A stretch of DNA of 64,000 nt, taken from positions 12,645,315 through 12,709,314 of the forward strand of contig CM055098.1 in assembly GCA_029204225.1 (NCBI GenBank), written 5' to 3'. A model generated the notes under the pieces. That model was not told where the DNA came from. It was given only the letters and a program-made list of their open reading frames with translations, and did not search any database. Positions 35,256 to 46,454 of this stretch are shown piece after piece (the stretch's first letter is position 1; each line of letters begins with the position of its first letter). The stretch is from Diphasiastrum complanatum. Taxonomy: Eukaryota > Streptophyta > Lycopodiopsida > Lycopodiales > Lycopodiaceae. The translations under genes were made by a program, and so were the position numbers.

Positions 35256-36146
35256 TTATTCATCATCGCAAGATTCAAATTCATTAGCCAATACATCTTG
35301 CAACTCATCTCCGCTAAAATGATTTTCATCATCACTATCGAAATCAAAACCTCTCTCAATATTGTCCTCATGCAAAGAATCATTGTTGTTCTCTTCATCA
35401 TCTGAGTTGTCGGAATCATGAAAATCAATTCTCGAGTTTTCAATACTTATAAAACTCGAAAGTATATGTACATCTTCATCAGAAATACTTGTGTTGTCCA
35501 AATTTAAAATCTTCCATTTCATTCTCAACATATGCATTTTCGATTACATGTCTTGAGCATGGCTTAATTTGAACAACATACCACCAATCTTTGTTTAGTC
35601 GATCTGGTTGAAAAAATACATGCACATTTAGCAATGTTAGGATTAGATATTTGTTATGATCACATTTTAATTCACAATAAATAGATGTAATGAAAAAGTA
35701 GTGTAGATGATTAATATAACATTGATCACAATTGACAAAATGAAAAAAAATGTGAAATTCATGCACACCTGTTCACAATGACGAGGCAACACCAATGTGT
35801 CTAAAAAGTCCATGCTTAATGTCTTGGTTGAATCGATAGCAAAAAATCCAATACGATCTTTTTTTACAGTTGCATTTGATCCTCTATAGTTGATTTTGAA
35901 CCATTTCACATCAAACAACAAATATTTACCCAGTTCACCAAAACACACCTCATATAGGGCTTGTATGGTTCCTACATACTCAAGCTCTCCAAAAATTGGA
36001 CTTTGATCTCGAGCACTACTTCGACTTTCTTGATGGAAGGATGCCATCACACCACAATCATAAGTTCGTCGTTTCATATCAATTGATTCAATGCGATGAT
36101 GACGACCATATGCCCACATTGCACTATACTTTCAAATACTGTCACA
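35256..36146 (-). pseudogene. CACTA gene 3' exons, DUF4216-like C-terminus
   Basis: The exon 36146-35769 reads 'RTYDCGVMASFHQESRSS', 'GELEYVGTIQALYEVCFGEL', 'FDVKWFKINYRGSNATVKKD' and 'LVLPRHCEQ', the usual DUF4216 signature at the end of CACTA transposases. The next exon begins around 35611 with 'VFFQPDRLNKDWWYVVQIK'; its acceptor reads CAT instead of CAG, so splicing is probably lost. A later acidic exon ('DSDNSDDEENNNDSLHEDN') ends at 35256. Confidence 0.75.
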
Positions 36147-36715
36147 TGTTGATTATAATTAAAACAACAATCAATCATTGTACAAATTAAAATTGTTCAC
36201 TTAAAAAAAAATAGAGTTATAGACAAACCTTCCAATCACATCCTCTTGCAAATTCCCATTCTATGTCAGATATGAATTGTCCCTTTGATCTTGCTTGTTG
36301 GAGTGTATTAACCATCCAGTCTATAGTGCATTGGTTGGGCAATGGCTCAAGATCATGTGAAGGTGTAGCTTGACCTCTACGCCTATTGCGTCGGTGTCAA
36401 TTTCTAGTCAATACCTTTTTTTTTTTTATTCATATAATTCCAACCATTTATCCATTACTCCTAAATTATATAGCATGAAGGTTGAAATTTTTTCTCTCAA
36501 ACTAGGTGTCATTTTTTTTAAGACTACCCATACCTTGAGGTTTTTCAGCATCAATATTTGGTCCACAAATGAGACATGCGTGACATCCAGAAGTTGTAAA
36601 ACCTAAAAGAATCAAATCCAATTCGTGTTATAAATAAAATTCTTTTAAAGCATAAATATTGCATGCATAAAAAATAAGTATACAAGCATTACAAATGATT
36701 TCATTTTATAGTCAC

Positions 36716-38056
36716 CTGAACAATCGCCCAATCCTGGATAGTCATGCATAGTCCACATTAACATCGCACGCAACAAAAATGTTTTGTCTTGAAGTGGATG
36801 TGAGATGTCATATGCTTGGACTCCCTTCCATAGTAATTCTAGTTCCTCAATCAATGGTGCAAAGTAAATATCCATATTTTTTACTTTATGTTTTTCAAGA
36901 ATTAGAAGTGCTAGCATGAGATGTCCTTTTTTTATGCTTAGCCAAGGTGGAATGTTATAGTTGACCAACACCACTGGCCAAGTAGACCACGTGCTTGACA
37001 TTTTTCCAAAGGGGTTAACCCCGTCTGTTGCAAGTCCAAATCTTATATTTCTTGTTTCACTTGCGAAACATGGATATTCTTTGTCAATGTGTTTCCATGC
37101 AGGAGAGTCTGAGGGTACTCTCATGATCTCATTCGAAGAATGATGACTAGCATGCCAATTCACAAGTTCCGCAAGAGACTTGCAACGAAACAATCATTGC
37201 AATCATGAGATTATTGGAAAGTGTCGTAACACCTTGCATGGGATAGTGGTCCCTTGTAAGTCATCTCGATATCGAGGAGTATCGCACATAGGACAAGCTT
37301 TTAACCCTCGATACTCACCACAATATAAGATACAATCTTTTGGACAAGCATGATGCAATGTATAGTCCATTCCCATTGCACTCAACATTTTTCGTGCCTC
37401 ACCTCTTGTCTCTAACATAGTGTTTCCTTCTGGGAGTAGTTTGCACAATAACCTATACATAATGAAATGAATTTTCATAATATCAAAATAAAAGATCATT
37501 TAGCCAACTAAAACATTTGACTTGAACAACACATCTATTAAATTCTTAAAAAAAAAAATCTCAATCTTATTTACCCAAATAAGGATGTAACACTTGTATC
37601 ACTCCATTTATATTTTGCTTGGAAGTTCAATATAAACAACGAAGCGGCCAAACAAGATGTTTTTGCTCCAGGATATAAAGGTGTGTTTGATTCTTCTCTC
37701 AATTTTTTTTCCTCGGCACTAAGAAATGATTCGCTATCATGTTCAGTGCGTTCTTCCATATCATGATGCTCATAGACGTTATTTATCAAGTTGTTCATGA
37801 TTTCAACTTCATCTTGAATGTAAAAATCATTTTCAGCACTTGATCTTGATTCTAAAGAAGAAGAAGAAGAAGATCGAGGCTGATTTGCTTTGGCACGTTG
37901 TTGTTCATCTATTTTCATCATGGCTCTCAATCCCATATGCTCACGATGTGATAGTTGATTTATATGCGGCCCATCGTATGCCAATCTTGTTTTGAATATG
38001 GAGTGACTGTTGTCATCGTCACTAGAGCTAGATGACAATTCATAGTCCTTCAAACA
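36716..38056 (-). pseudogene. CACTA TNP2 transposase core (Transposase_21)
   Basis: The exon ending at 37575 reads acidic sequence, then 'PLYPGAKTSCLAASLFILNF', with donor GG|GTAAAT. The next exon from 37452 gives 'LLPEGNTMLETRGEARKMLS', 'HACPKDCILYCGEYRGLKAC', and after two TGA stops 'LFRCKSLAELVNWHASHHSS', 'RFGLATDGVNPFGKMSS', 'WSTWPVVLVNYNIPPWLSIK' and 'WTMHDYPGLGDCSG'. These are hallmark TNP2 motifs; the 'DG.NPFG' block belongs to the catalytic core. The two TGA codons near 37205 and 37195 fall where relatives have Arg, which fits CpG decay. A further exon near 36606 reads 'TTSGCHACLICGPNIDAEK' and then degenerates. Confidence 0.85.
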
Positions 38057-38231
38057 TGGGAAACAAATTAACATATAAGATTGTCATTCATGAAAATTAA
38101 AACTAAAATTAAGACATGCAAATCAAACACCATATCTTAAATTGAGGCATGCAATATGAAATATAAAAAAACAATTAATTCACATTCAATATAACTTGCT
38201 CTCACTAAATAGATAAAATGTATTTTGATAT

Positions 38232-39395
38232 TCACAAGGTACATGCTTGAGTTTGGCTCAAAGCCTTTTGTACACATCTTGGAAGAGGGCGATTGAAGCT
38301 ACATTTGATAAATAGCTCTTCACCACATTCAATGGACCTTATCGCACATACCATTACGTCTGTACTTTTTGAGTTCCTAGACAAGTATTCTTCCTTTCCA
38401 TTGGTACGTTCCTCGAAATCACAATTAGTTAATGAAGGGTGCCCAATGGAACTATTTATATATGTAGCAATATTGCCATATTTTTCTGGACGCCCATCAA
38501 TGTACATACGATGTGATTTCGAAACATTTTCTCTTTGCACACGTCGCTCTTCCAAAGAACAAGCATTGGCATTCAAGCCATAAACCTGCATTCTCCATTG
38601 GTGACGACATAGAGCATGCCAATCACCCCAATTGTATTGAGGTCATGTATAAGGCATTTATGTGACAACACTATTCAAGGGCACATCAATGCTAGTCAAA
38701 GAAAATAAACTCAATCTCGCATTAGGAAAGTGCTCACTTGGCTTGATCATGTACATGTGACCCCAATATGAAAATGATGTTCCACATAATGGTAGTGGTA
38801 CTCTATCAGGCCAACATGAATATTTCTTTCTATCAAAGGGCTTAACCAATGCTTCTAGGTAGGGAGGAAGGGGAGACTCAATCAATGAATTTAAAACATT
38901 CTTGGATAAGTCAACAAGATGTAAATTTGGTTGTTCATTTTCAAATCTTGTCAAAATGCGTCCAAGTCGTGTTCTTTTTTTTAATGGAGTAAATCTAGAT
39001 GGATAGAATCGATGTGAGGTGTCATGAGATAGATAGAATCGATGTGTAGTGACATCGTGGAATGAATAGAATCCATAGTAGAATTTGCGTGAGGTGTTGT
39101 GGGATGGATAGAATCCATGTGAGGTGTCGTTGGATGAATAGAATCTGTGTGGTGATATCGTGGGATGAATAGATTCCATGGAAAGATCTATGTGAGCTGT
39201 GGTGGAGTGAGTGACGTGCGAAATGAAAAGATGCATAACTTCCACATCATGAGGTGTGTAGTGACTAGTGACATCGTTATGATCATCAACAAGATCTTCG
39301 TCCAATGCCAAAGATGATCCAAAATCGATATTTCTTATCTTGTTGATAAGATTGTCAATCGACGTGATATAAGACATTGACATCAATGTATTATT
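38232..39395 (-). pseudogene. CACTA gene exon 4 with SET-domain-like segment
   Basis: An acceptor at 39396 opens a long exon in phase with exon 3. Its first part holds a degenerate repeat ('THRFYLSHDTSHRFYPS'), then 'YSCWPDRVPLPLCGTSFSYW'. Two stops follow (TAA at 38660, TGA near 38645), and the same frame continues with 'DWHALCRHQWRMQVYGLNAN'. The end resembles a SET domain: 'EKYGNIATYINSS', 'LTNCDFEE' and 'VMVCAIRSIECGEELFI' match the N..NHS, pre-loop and GEEL/Y motifs, though the final Tyr position reads Lys-Cys. SET proteins methylate lysines, usually on histones. Here it is either a captured gene piece or an unusual part of the transposon gene. Confidence 0.55.
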
Positions 39396-39494
39396 CTGCA
39401 AGAGTGAAACATTACACAAGCATTAGTTTTATTTTTTTCAAAAAAATTATAAATATGTGTATGATAAGAACAGTACTAAATTGTCAAAATGTAC

Positions 39495-40024
39495 CTCCAA
39501 ATCCACATCGGGCTCCTCATTGTGCTTTTCAAACTTCCACAGATGTTGCGCCACTATTCGTCTTTCTCAAATTTTCAATCCTTTGCATTGTTTGCACTCG
39601 CAATATATCTTTTCCTTGTACCTCTGTTGATACTAATTTCATTTTACAATTACAAAAATGATTAGCTTAATGTTACAAGCTAATTTATATGTGTATAAAT
39701 ACAGTCCTAAGTTTGAAACAAATAATTATATAGTACCTGCAATTTAGGTCGAGGCTGGGCACTAGAACTTGATGACGATGATGTTCCACTAAGTCTTTGC
39801 TCAAGCATTTGTGCTCTTTTTCGTGATTTCATTTTGTAATAATATTGCATCTTCTTTAACTTTTTGCTATCTTGTGGAGGCGTTGTGCTTTAAACAATCG
39901 TAGAAAAAAAACAAAAAAGTTATATTCAACACACAATGCTGCAAATCCAAATGTTAAGTACATGATATCTACTATACATTTAATAAATATACCTGTTTCG
40001 AGACATTTCCTCAGTAGAAGACAT
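39495..40024 (-). pseudogene. CACTA gene exons 1-3 (N-terminal zinc-finger part)
   Basis: Exons 40024-39993, 39887-39737 and 39632-39495 have GT-AG borders and compatible phases. The reading opens 'MSSTEEMSRN', then a basic and Ser-rich stretch. In exon 3 'CECKQCKGLKI' is followed after one TGA by 'ERRIVAQHLWKFEKHNEEP'. This fits the Cys-rich, His-containing association domain at the start of TNP2 transposases (CPC..C....V..HL). Confidence 0.6.
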
Positions 40025-40029
40025 ATTCG

Positions 40030-41080
40030 CTAATGAACGATTAAATTTTATCTCAATTTTTTTTAACAAGAATGTTAATGATATTGACTAAATACACTTG
40101 TCAAATTATACAGTTAAAATTGATATGTACACACAAATTTAACAAGATCCACAAATATCTTTATCACTAAAACATTTAGATACCTTACCGATGTCAAGTT
40201 GCTTGAACGAATATGACATTGTCTAATTCATGAAGAAAAGAAGCAGATTCAAGCAAACTATGAAATAGAAGTATGATTTCTTTTAACTATTTAGAAAACT
40301 AAACAGTAATTAATACATATTTGTCATTTTTAAAAAATCATCAAAATCTTCAAAATCCCGAGTTTGAAAAAATCAAGTAACTTGAATTTGATACTTACAT
40401 GTGAAACAACTCTATTTTGGTCCCTATCGCTTGACATAGCCCATTGAATAATCATAATTAACCAGCATCACATGAGATAGCTCAAACAGCTTGATGTCTA
40501 TCAATGTAACACTTCTCACTTGAGGCTCCTCATAGAGTAATCAACTTTGAGGGATTTCATCCAAATAGATTAAATTTATTGCCTATCATTTGGGAATGCC
40601 AAAATTTGTTGCCCAATGTGTAATTTTTTTTCTTATCACCCAACATGGCTCTTCAAGTTATTAGAATCAACTAGTTTCAAATCTAGTATATTTTGTTGCA
40701 CCAGTTATTGTTGACATTTGATCCCTATCACATCAGATAGCTCAAATTCGCTATCTACCATTAAAGATAGTTGTATTTTTGGCCTTTATCACTCAAAATT
40801 GTCTATTGAGTGACGAAACCAATAGAATAGTGACTTCAAGACATTGAAATAGCTTGAATTTGGTACCTATCACTTGGAATAGTTCAAATTTGATGCCTAA
40901 CGTGTGGTTTTGATGTTGATCACTCGACATGGCTGATCAAGGGATTAGACTCAACTAGTTTCAAATCTACTATGAATGAGATCTAATGACTTAGAAGATC
41001 TAGTAGAAGAGTTAGCAAATGGTTGCTTGCGAGCCTTTGAGAATAGCCTCCTTTGCTTAAATCCGTTTACAATGCAAGTA
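40030..41080. other. Unassigned stretch with short dispersed repeats
   Basis: No gene recognised. Phrases such as 'caactagtttcaaatcta' occur twice (near 40658 and 40950), and 'cctatcacttg'-type phrases several times between 40420 and 40930, suggesting an old non-coding repeat. Confidence 0.4.
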
Positions 41081-41084
41081 TCAT

Positions 41085-41527
41085 AATAGAGCAAACACCT
41101 TTCTTAAAATGAACATCTAGACCACTATCCACTACTTGCCCAACACCAAGCAAGCTCCTAGTAAGATTAGAAACATAGAGTACATTTTCTATATCCAATC
41201 TTTTAGAGGATCCAAGACTTAAAGAGATCCAAGACTAGCCTCACTCTCAATTCACCATGTGTCATTGGAGTAGCTCTTGCTTGTTGGTGTAGATGCCATC
41301 AAGGATGAATCAACTTTATCCTCATAATCCTCAATGGTAAGGTTGTCTTGCTTAAATTCATCTTGTGCATTCTTCTTTTTGTAGCACTGGGATGCAAAGT
41401 GCCTTCCACAAAAGAAGCACTTTTGTTTGGCTTTGTCTTTCTTCTTTCCTTTAGAGCTTAATTCTTGATCATCATCACTTTTGCCATGCTTTGGATTTTC
41501 TTCTTGGACTTCCATCATGCAATACAT
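41085..41527 (-). pseudogene. Copia gag zinc knuckle and post-protease fragment
   Basis: The minus strand reads 'KQKCFFCGRHFASQCYKKKN' (a CCHC knuckle lacking about three residues), then acidic gag tail. Further on (41240-41085) 'RLDIENVLYVSNLTRSLLGV' is the block after the protease. The protease itself is missing, so this is an internally deleted relic. Confidence 0.8.
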
Positions 41528-41696
41528 TTAGATTGATTGTTTTTTATTGCTTATCAATGGAATTGACCCTATTATGCGATATAGCTCAAAATTATTGTCT
41601 ATCACTTGAGATAAGGCATTGAGTGATCAAGTTAGAGTAATTTTGAGTTAACGACATTCATGTAACTTTGAATGTTGTTCTTACATGTGTGATTCA

Positions 41697-41830
41697 AAGA
41701 ATTCAAGCAATATGCTGAGAATCAGACTGGTCAGAGAATCAAGGCCCTACGATTTGATTCAGGGGGAGAGTACTTATCAAATGAGATGAAGGACTACCTA
41801 TCTTCATGTGGCATGCACCATCAATTTATT
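41697..41830 (+). pseudogene. Copia integrase core fragment
   Basis: The plus strand reads 'FKQYAENQTGQRIKALRFDS' and 'GGEYLSNEMKDYLSSCGMHH', the region around the second catalytic Asp of integrase. It is a short isolated piece, opposite in strand to the neighbouring relic. Confidence 0.8.
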
Positions 41831-41839
41831 GATAAAATT

Positions 41840-43070
41840 TCAACAAGCTCACATGTGTGGGGAGTGATCCTCAAGTGTGAATGATCTTGTTAAGCTTTGT
41901 GTTTAGCACATAAATTGATTCTAGATTGAATGCCAATATCTAGTACAAGATTTTATGGCTAAATCACAACCTAGCATGCTAAGAATCAAAGTATGATTGT
42001 TTTAAAAAACAAAAGAGAAGAAGTACAAGAATTTAATGCATTAGCTTAAGCCTCTACTTGAGCTAGAGAGAGAAAGAGAGAGCAAAATTCAAGCAAATTA
42101 TAGTATATATCCAAATTGACATGGAATAGCTTCAAAGCTTGGTTCTTCATCAAAAATTATGAGAGAGCCTTCACATATTTATGGAGATTGGAGTAGCTCA
42201 AGGTAGAACCATCTCTCTCCAACTTTCATCCACATCTAAAAGTGAGAACTAGAGAACTAGTGACATTTGTCACTTTAAATGCATGCATTTCTACCTACTT
42301 TTACCAAGTGTCAAATTTTCAACTAGAATTGTACAAATCATCATTGCATGTGTCCATTTCACTTTGTGCATGCCTTGCATGTCACTATGGAACACTTACT
42401 CACATTGCATGTGATGTGCCACGAGTTTCTAAAAGCCTAAATCATGAAGTTTATTGATGTGGTAAGGAATACCAACGATTCTTTGCACACCTCTATTCAG
42501 CACATCCCTCTCTAATTTGATTTGAAATGGTTGAGAAATTGGAAAATTTTGGTAGGTATACTTGTCCAAATACACAACTCTTTTTCGCTTATTACTTTGT
42601 AGTTTGATTTCTTACCCAATATTTGTATTTTCTAATATGAGGTGTGCAATGTTTGTATAGCTAGTTTCATAAGATCATTTTCTTGATTAGAATTATCTAA
42701 TTTCAAGACCTTTCCTTAAGTTACCAATGCCATAACTTTTCAGTCTCTCACAATAACCCGATAGACAGCCGTTGTTTCCTTCACACAAAAACATTATGAG
42801 TTGTGTGACTGATTCAAAATTAGGTTGAGCTTGGATAGACTATTGGATATAAACTTCCATCAACCCATAGATCACAAATTTTCCTATTTTCCATCCTATG
42901 ATGCATGATTTTGAGAGCTGACAATGTGGATATAGATAAATAAGTTTGATAGAATCAAAACTGTTGAATATGTTGCAAGCTATTAAAACATGAAATTGTA
43001 GGATGAGTTTGTGTATTAATTGAAAATTTTTGAACTACAAAAGTCTGAAATAACCTTGGCAGTCTTTTTG
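41840..43070. other. Intergenic or non-coding repeat DNA, no gene seen
   Basis: AT-rich sequence with a short GA-rich tract near 42063-42080. The longest open frame is 71 codons without domain content. Confidence 0.45.
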
Positions 43071-43074
43071 ATCC

Positions 43075-43245
43075 AACATACACTTAGAATTTGCTTTGAA
43101 CAGAAACACAGATCATGCTCCACAGTAACATAGACAGAAAACACTCTCCACATCAAGCTCACATAGCAACTGTATTTCTCAAAATGAAATTACACTGTAC
43201 ATATAGTTGTTCACTCATACAACCCATGCATGACCCAGGTTTCCG
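43075..43245 (-). repeat. Element A LTR fragment, inverted
   Basis: The reverse complement closely matches 14858-15010. Its left end here lacks the PBS, and its right end stops near 43245, so it is a truncated LTR and not a solo LTR with both ends. Confidence 0.85.
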
Positions 43246-43264
43246 TTGGAAGCGATGAGGAAAA

Positions 43265-43611
43265 TTGTGCAAAGAGAATCCACATGATGAAGAGGATGAA
43301 ACAGTCAAGTATTTTCCAAATGAGCATGATGAGTCCATGACAACAATGGAAGAGTTGAAAGTGAAAGCAATTAAAACATTAATGATATTACTACTAAAAA
43401 TCTTCCAACAGGGGTTGACAATTTATTTGAAATCCATGAAAGACTAAGAATACTTGATGAGTGTGAAAGTGACGCAAATCAAGATGATGAATCAAAGATG
43501 CCTATGTTCATTGTATGTAAACTTGAACTACATTTAGAACTTGACTCAGATGAATGGCAAGATATCAATAATGATGTAAATGAAGAATTGTCTGCAAGTG
43601 AAAATGATTGA
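43265..43611 (+). pseudogene. Acidic coding relic of unknown family
   Basis: One frame reads 'CKENPHDEEDETVKYFPNEH' to about 43376. A +1 shift then gives 'TGVDNLFEIHERLRILDECE', 'PMFIVCKLELHLELDSDEWQ' and 'VNEELSASEND' before TGA at 43609-43611. The composition is protein-like and acidic at the end, similar in style to the tail of the CACTA gene, but I recognise no domain. Confidence 0.35.
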
Positions 43612-43619
43612 CTTGTGTT

Positions 43620-45920
43620 AAACCTTTTCTCCAATTGTTGCTTTTAAAAATATTTTGTGTTCACATCTCAACAGTATATAGAATATCAATGAGTTTATAT
43701 TTGATTGTTTTAAAATAATCCATTACGTGTTGCCACAAGCGACGTCCTCCATTGTCATGTATTATTATTTTTCAATCATGGGATCAGTGCCAAATATTTT
43801 TTACACTCTTCTTCTTTGCTATTTTGATAATTATTCCCAATTAGATTAATTTCATTTTCTTTGCTTTCCATGTGACATTACAAAATTGCAACAGAATATT
43901 TTTTTATAATTCCAATATTTCTAAAGTATAAGAAACATACCATAAGGATTCATGCAAAACAAGGACTTTTTTAATCATGGAGCTTTTTTAATATCAAAAT
44001 TGACATTTACTTTGATGTTATTGAAAAAACGGTCATGAACGTCGTATAGGGGATAGTTTGAAATATCAAATTTATCATGTGTCATGTTTCTGAAGTCAAA
44101 GTTGAATAACATTTGACGAATCTGCTCACCAATGGAACATGAACAAATTTTGTGGTCTTGAACTAGTGCGTAATTGTTGGATTATTCTCCTTCTTACTAA
44201 TCGACTAATCGATTTTAATCCTCATCCATTGTTTATCCAATTTTGTGAATTTTCTCGTGTTTTTATACAGTCTGCAGAATTACAAGTGTTTTTACACAGT
44301 CTGCAGATATACACGAAGTTTGATTATAGTGTCGTATTTTTCACATTTTCTCTCTCTACAATTTAGATAGTGTCGCATGTCAAGAATTACGTGTAAAATG
44401 CAGTGTCGCATTTTTCGCCTGTCAGGAATTGCAAGCAAAATTGTAGAGTTGCATTTTTCAAAGTGCCTCAAATGTTAAGAAAATGACTCTGAAAAATTGT
44501 GGAACTACCCCAATATTAAGGAAATGAGATTTTAAGACACTGTCGCTTTTTCGCAAAAAGCCGACATCGTCACCTTTTTGCGACACTGTCGCCTGTGGCA
44601 GTTTCATTAGCATCTGATTTTGTTTTTCTGAATCAATACTATTTCTTATTGTGTTCAATATATGTCAGAATGCATGCATCTCTGTATTGCTTTTGTAACT
44701 GATAGAAATTGTTTGAGAATTCAATACTTTATGTTTGGCTACGTGATCACTTAGTATCTAGCGAAAGTTAGTCGCTAAAGATTGACCGTGATTTCCTTCA
44801 CTACTACTTTGTTCAATTTTTTATAGGCGTGGTCATGCATTGGAAGTAGGAAGTTTCTGCATTCCATTATCTACCTAATTCCAATAGTAATGCTAATCAC
44901 AAATAACAAAGCTTTAAAAATTAGAAAATCATAAATATATTAAATCTCAAAATTTAACAATTTAATATTTAAAAGCGAAATAGAATTCTAAAAACTTTAA
45001 GTTTAAATCAAAACATAAGAGAAGACTTCCAAATAAGAATATTTTATAGACTTTTTAATTTTTATCTTATATTCATTTTTTTAACCAAATGAATTTGAAG
45101 TTATTAATATTCTAATCATTATAATTAGTTTTAAATAAGTTGAATAGGTATAATTTTTATTTTTCATAATATATAAGTAGATTTTAAATATTTTAAATCG
45201 TTCACATCACCTAAGAAAATTCAATGCTGCAATCTGAGGAGGAAGTTTTTCTTTCTCAGAATGTTAGAAGGTGATTCTATCCATAATCACATTAACCAAT
45301 TCAAGACTCTACTAGAGCAGATGGCAACTTTTTCATGTCATAAGCATTGCATGAACTTGATTTCATCTTCATTCCTTGCATAAGCAAATCTTATGATCAT
45401 GCGACAATTTGACATGTTTCGGAAAACTAGTTTGATAATTGGCAAAGTTTGAACTCAAGAAAAGATTGTCCTCAGATTCCAATCATATTTTGATATGCTT
45501 TTCAAAGTCTCTAGAAACATTTGATGTATATACAATTGGCTTTTGCCAATTGGTCTTGCATTAGGGGGGAAGGGGGATGTCCCATTTGGACCCTCAACAT
45601 GTCTCATATGTGGATGAATTTTTTTTAGTATTTTTCCAATCTTGTATTTTTTACAAAAATATTTTAAAATTCAATTTTGTTTTGTTATAAAGTACTAAAA
45701 TTTTCAAGGATACTTTGCATGCAAGTCAAGTATATTATTGTGCTTCTAAAATCTAGAAAGGAGCCCCACATGGTAGGGCGAAGGGGCCCGAGGATAGTGA
45801 CCCTCCCTTGTGTAGTGACAAGTGTGAAGATTTTCTTTTTTTGAGTTGTTTTTTTACGTTTTTTTTTTCGCCTTTTTCTTTGGACGACTTTTTGTCTTTC
45901 TTTTTCTCAGTTTTTCTAAT
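43620..45920. other. AT-rich spacer, no gene seen
   Basis: Between 44328 and 44590 the phrase 'gtgtcgcatttttc' and its inverted form recur about six times. Otherwise no coding or structural signal is visible. Confidence 0.5.
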
Positions 45921-46164
45921 CCTTTTGCTCATGCTGAAGTTGCAGATTACACAACCTTCAACAATCCTATTTTGGGCAAAATGTTGTCAAAAAACACAAC
46001 CTAATTTTTGTTATGTTGTGTTTTGAGAGGTGAGACCATTTATCTCATAAAAAGGAAAAAAAATTGATTTAATCACTAATAGTGTGAAACATGGATTTCT
46101 ACTTCTTGGTATTATTATCAACCCTTAGGATCACATAGAATAGAACCTTTTCTTTTTTCTTTTC

Positions 46165-46192
46165 TTTTTTTTGGGGGGGGGGGGGGGGGGGT
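46165..46192. repeat. Homopolymer run (T/C-rich then G)
   Basis: About 20 G in a row follow a T-rich run. This is a likely place for sequencing error. Confidence 0.85.
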
Positions 46193-46454
46193 GGCGGCGG
46201 TGGGGGCTTATTGATATTATTATCAACCCCTAGTATCACATAGAATAGAACCTTGGGTGGCAGAGCCCAACTCAAGCAATATACATGGTGAGAAGATATA
46301 AACCTGGATTTATGTTTTTTTGTATTATGAAACTGTGGTATGAACATGGCAGGTGCCAAGCAAGAAAAAACACCAAGTGTTTTAGCTACATGTGGAATTT
46401 TTTGCTGAGTGCTTAGCGAACATTTATTAAAGGAATTTGCTCGTCGATATTGTC

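Larger units (their letters stand above)
35256..40024 (-). mobile_element. CACTA/En-Spm element coding region (TNP2-type), minus strand
   Basis: A multi-exon gene with conserved TNP2 blocks runs from ATG 40024 to a stop at 35256. Parts in order: zinc-finger-like N-terminus, a low-complexity exon with SET-like segment, Transposase_21 core, and a DUF4216-type C-terminus. The DUF4218 region expected between the last two is missing. Terminal CACTA inverted repeats were not found by eye. Confidence 0.8.

Noticed and set aside
34997-40030. CACTA terminal inverted repeats
   Set aside because: Several CACTA/TAGTG pentamers exist, but none forms a matching pair with flanking 3-bp duplications at sensible distances.
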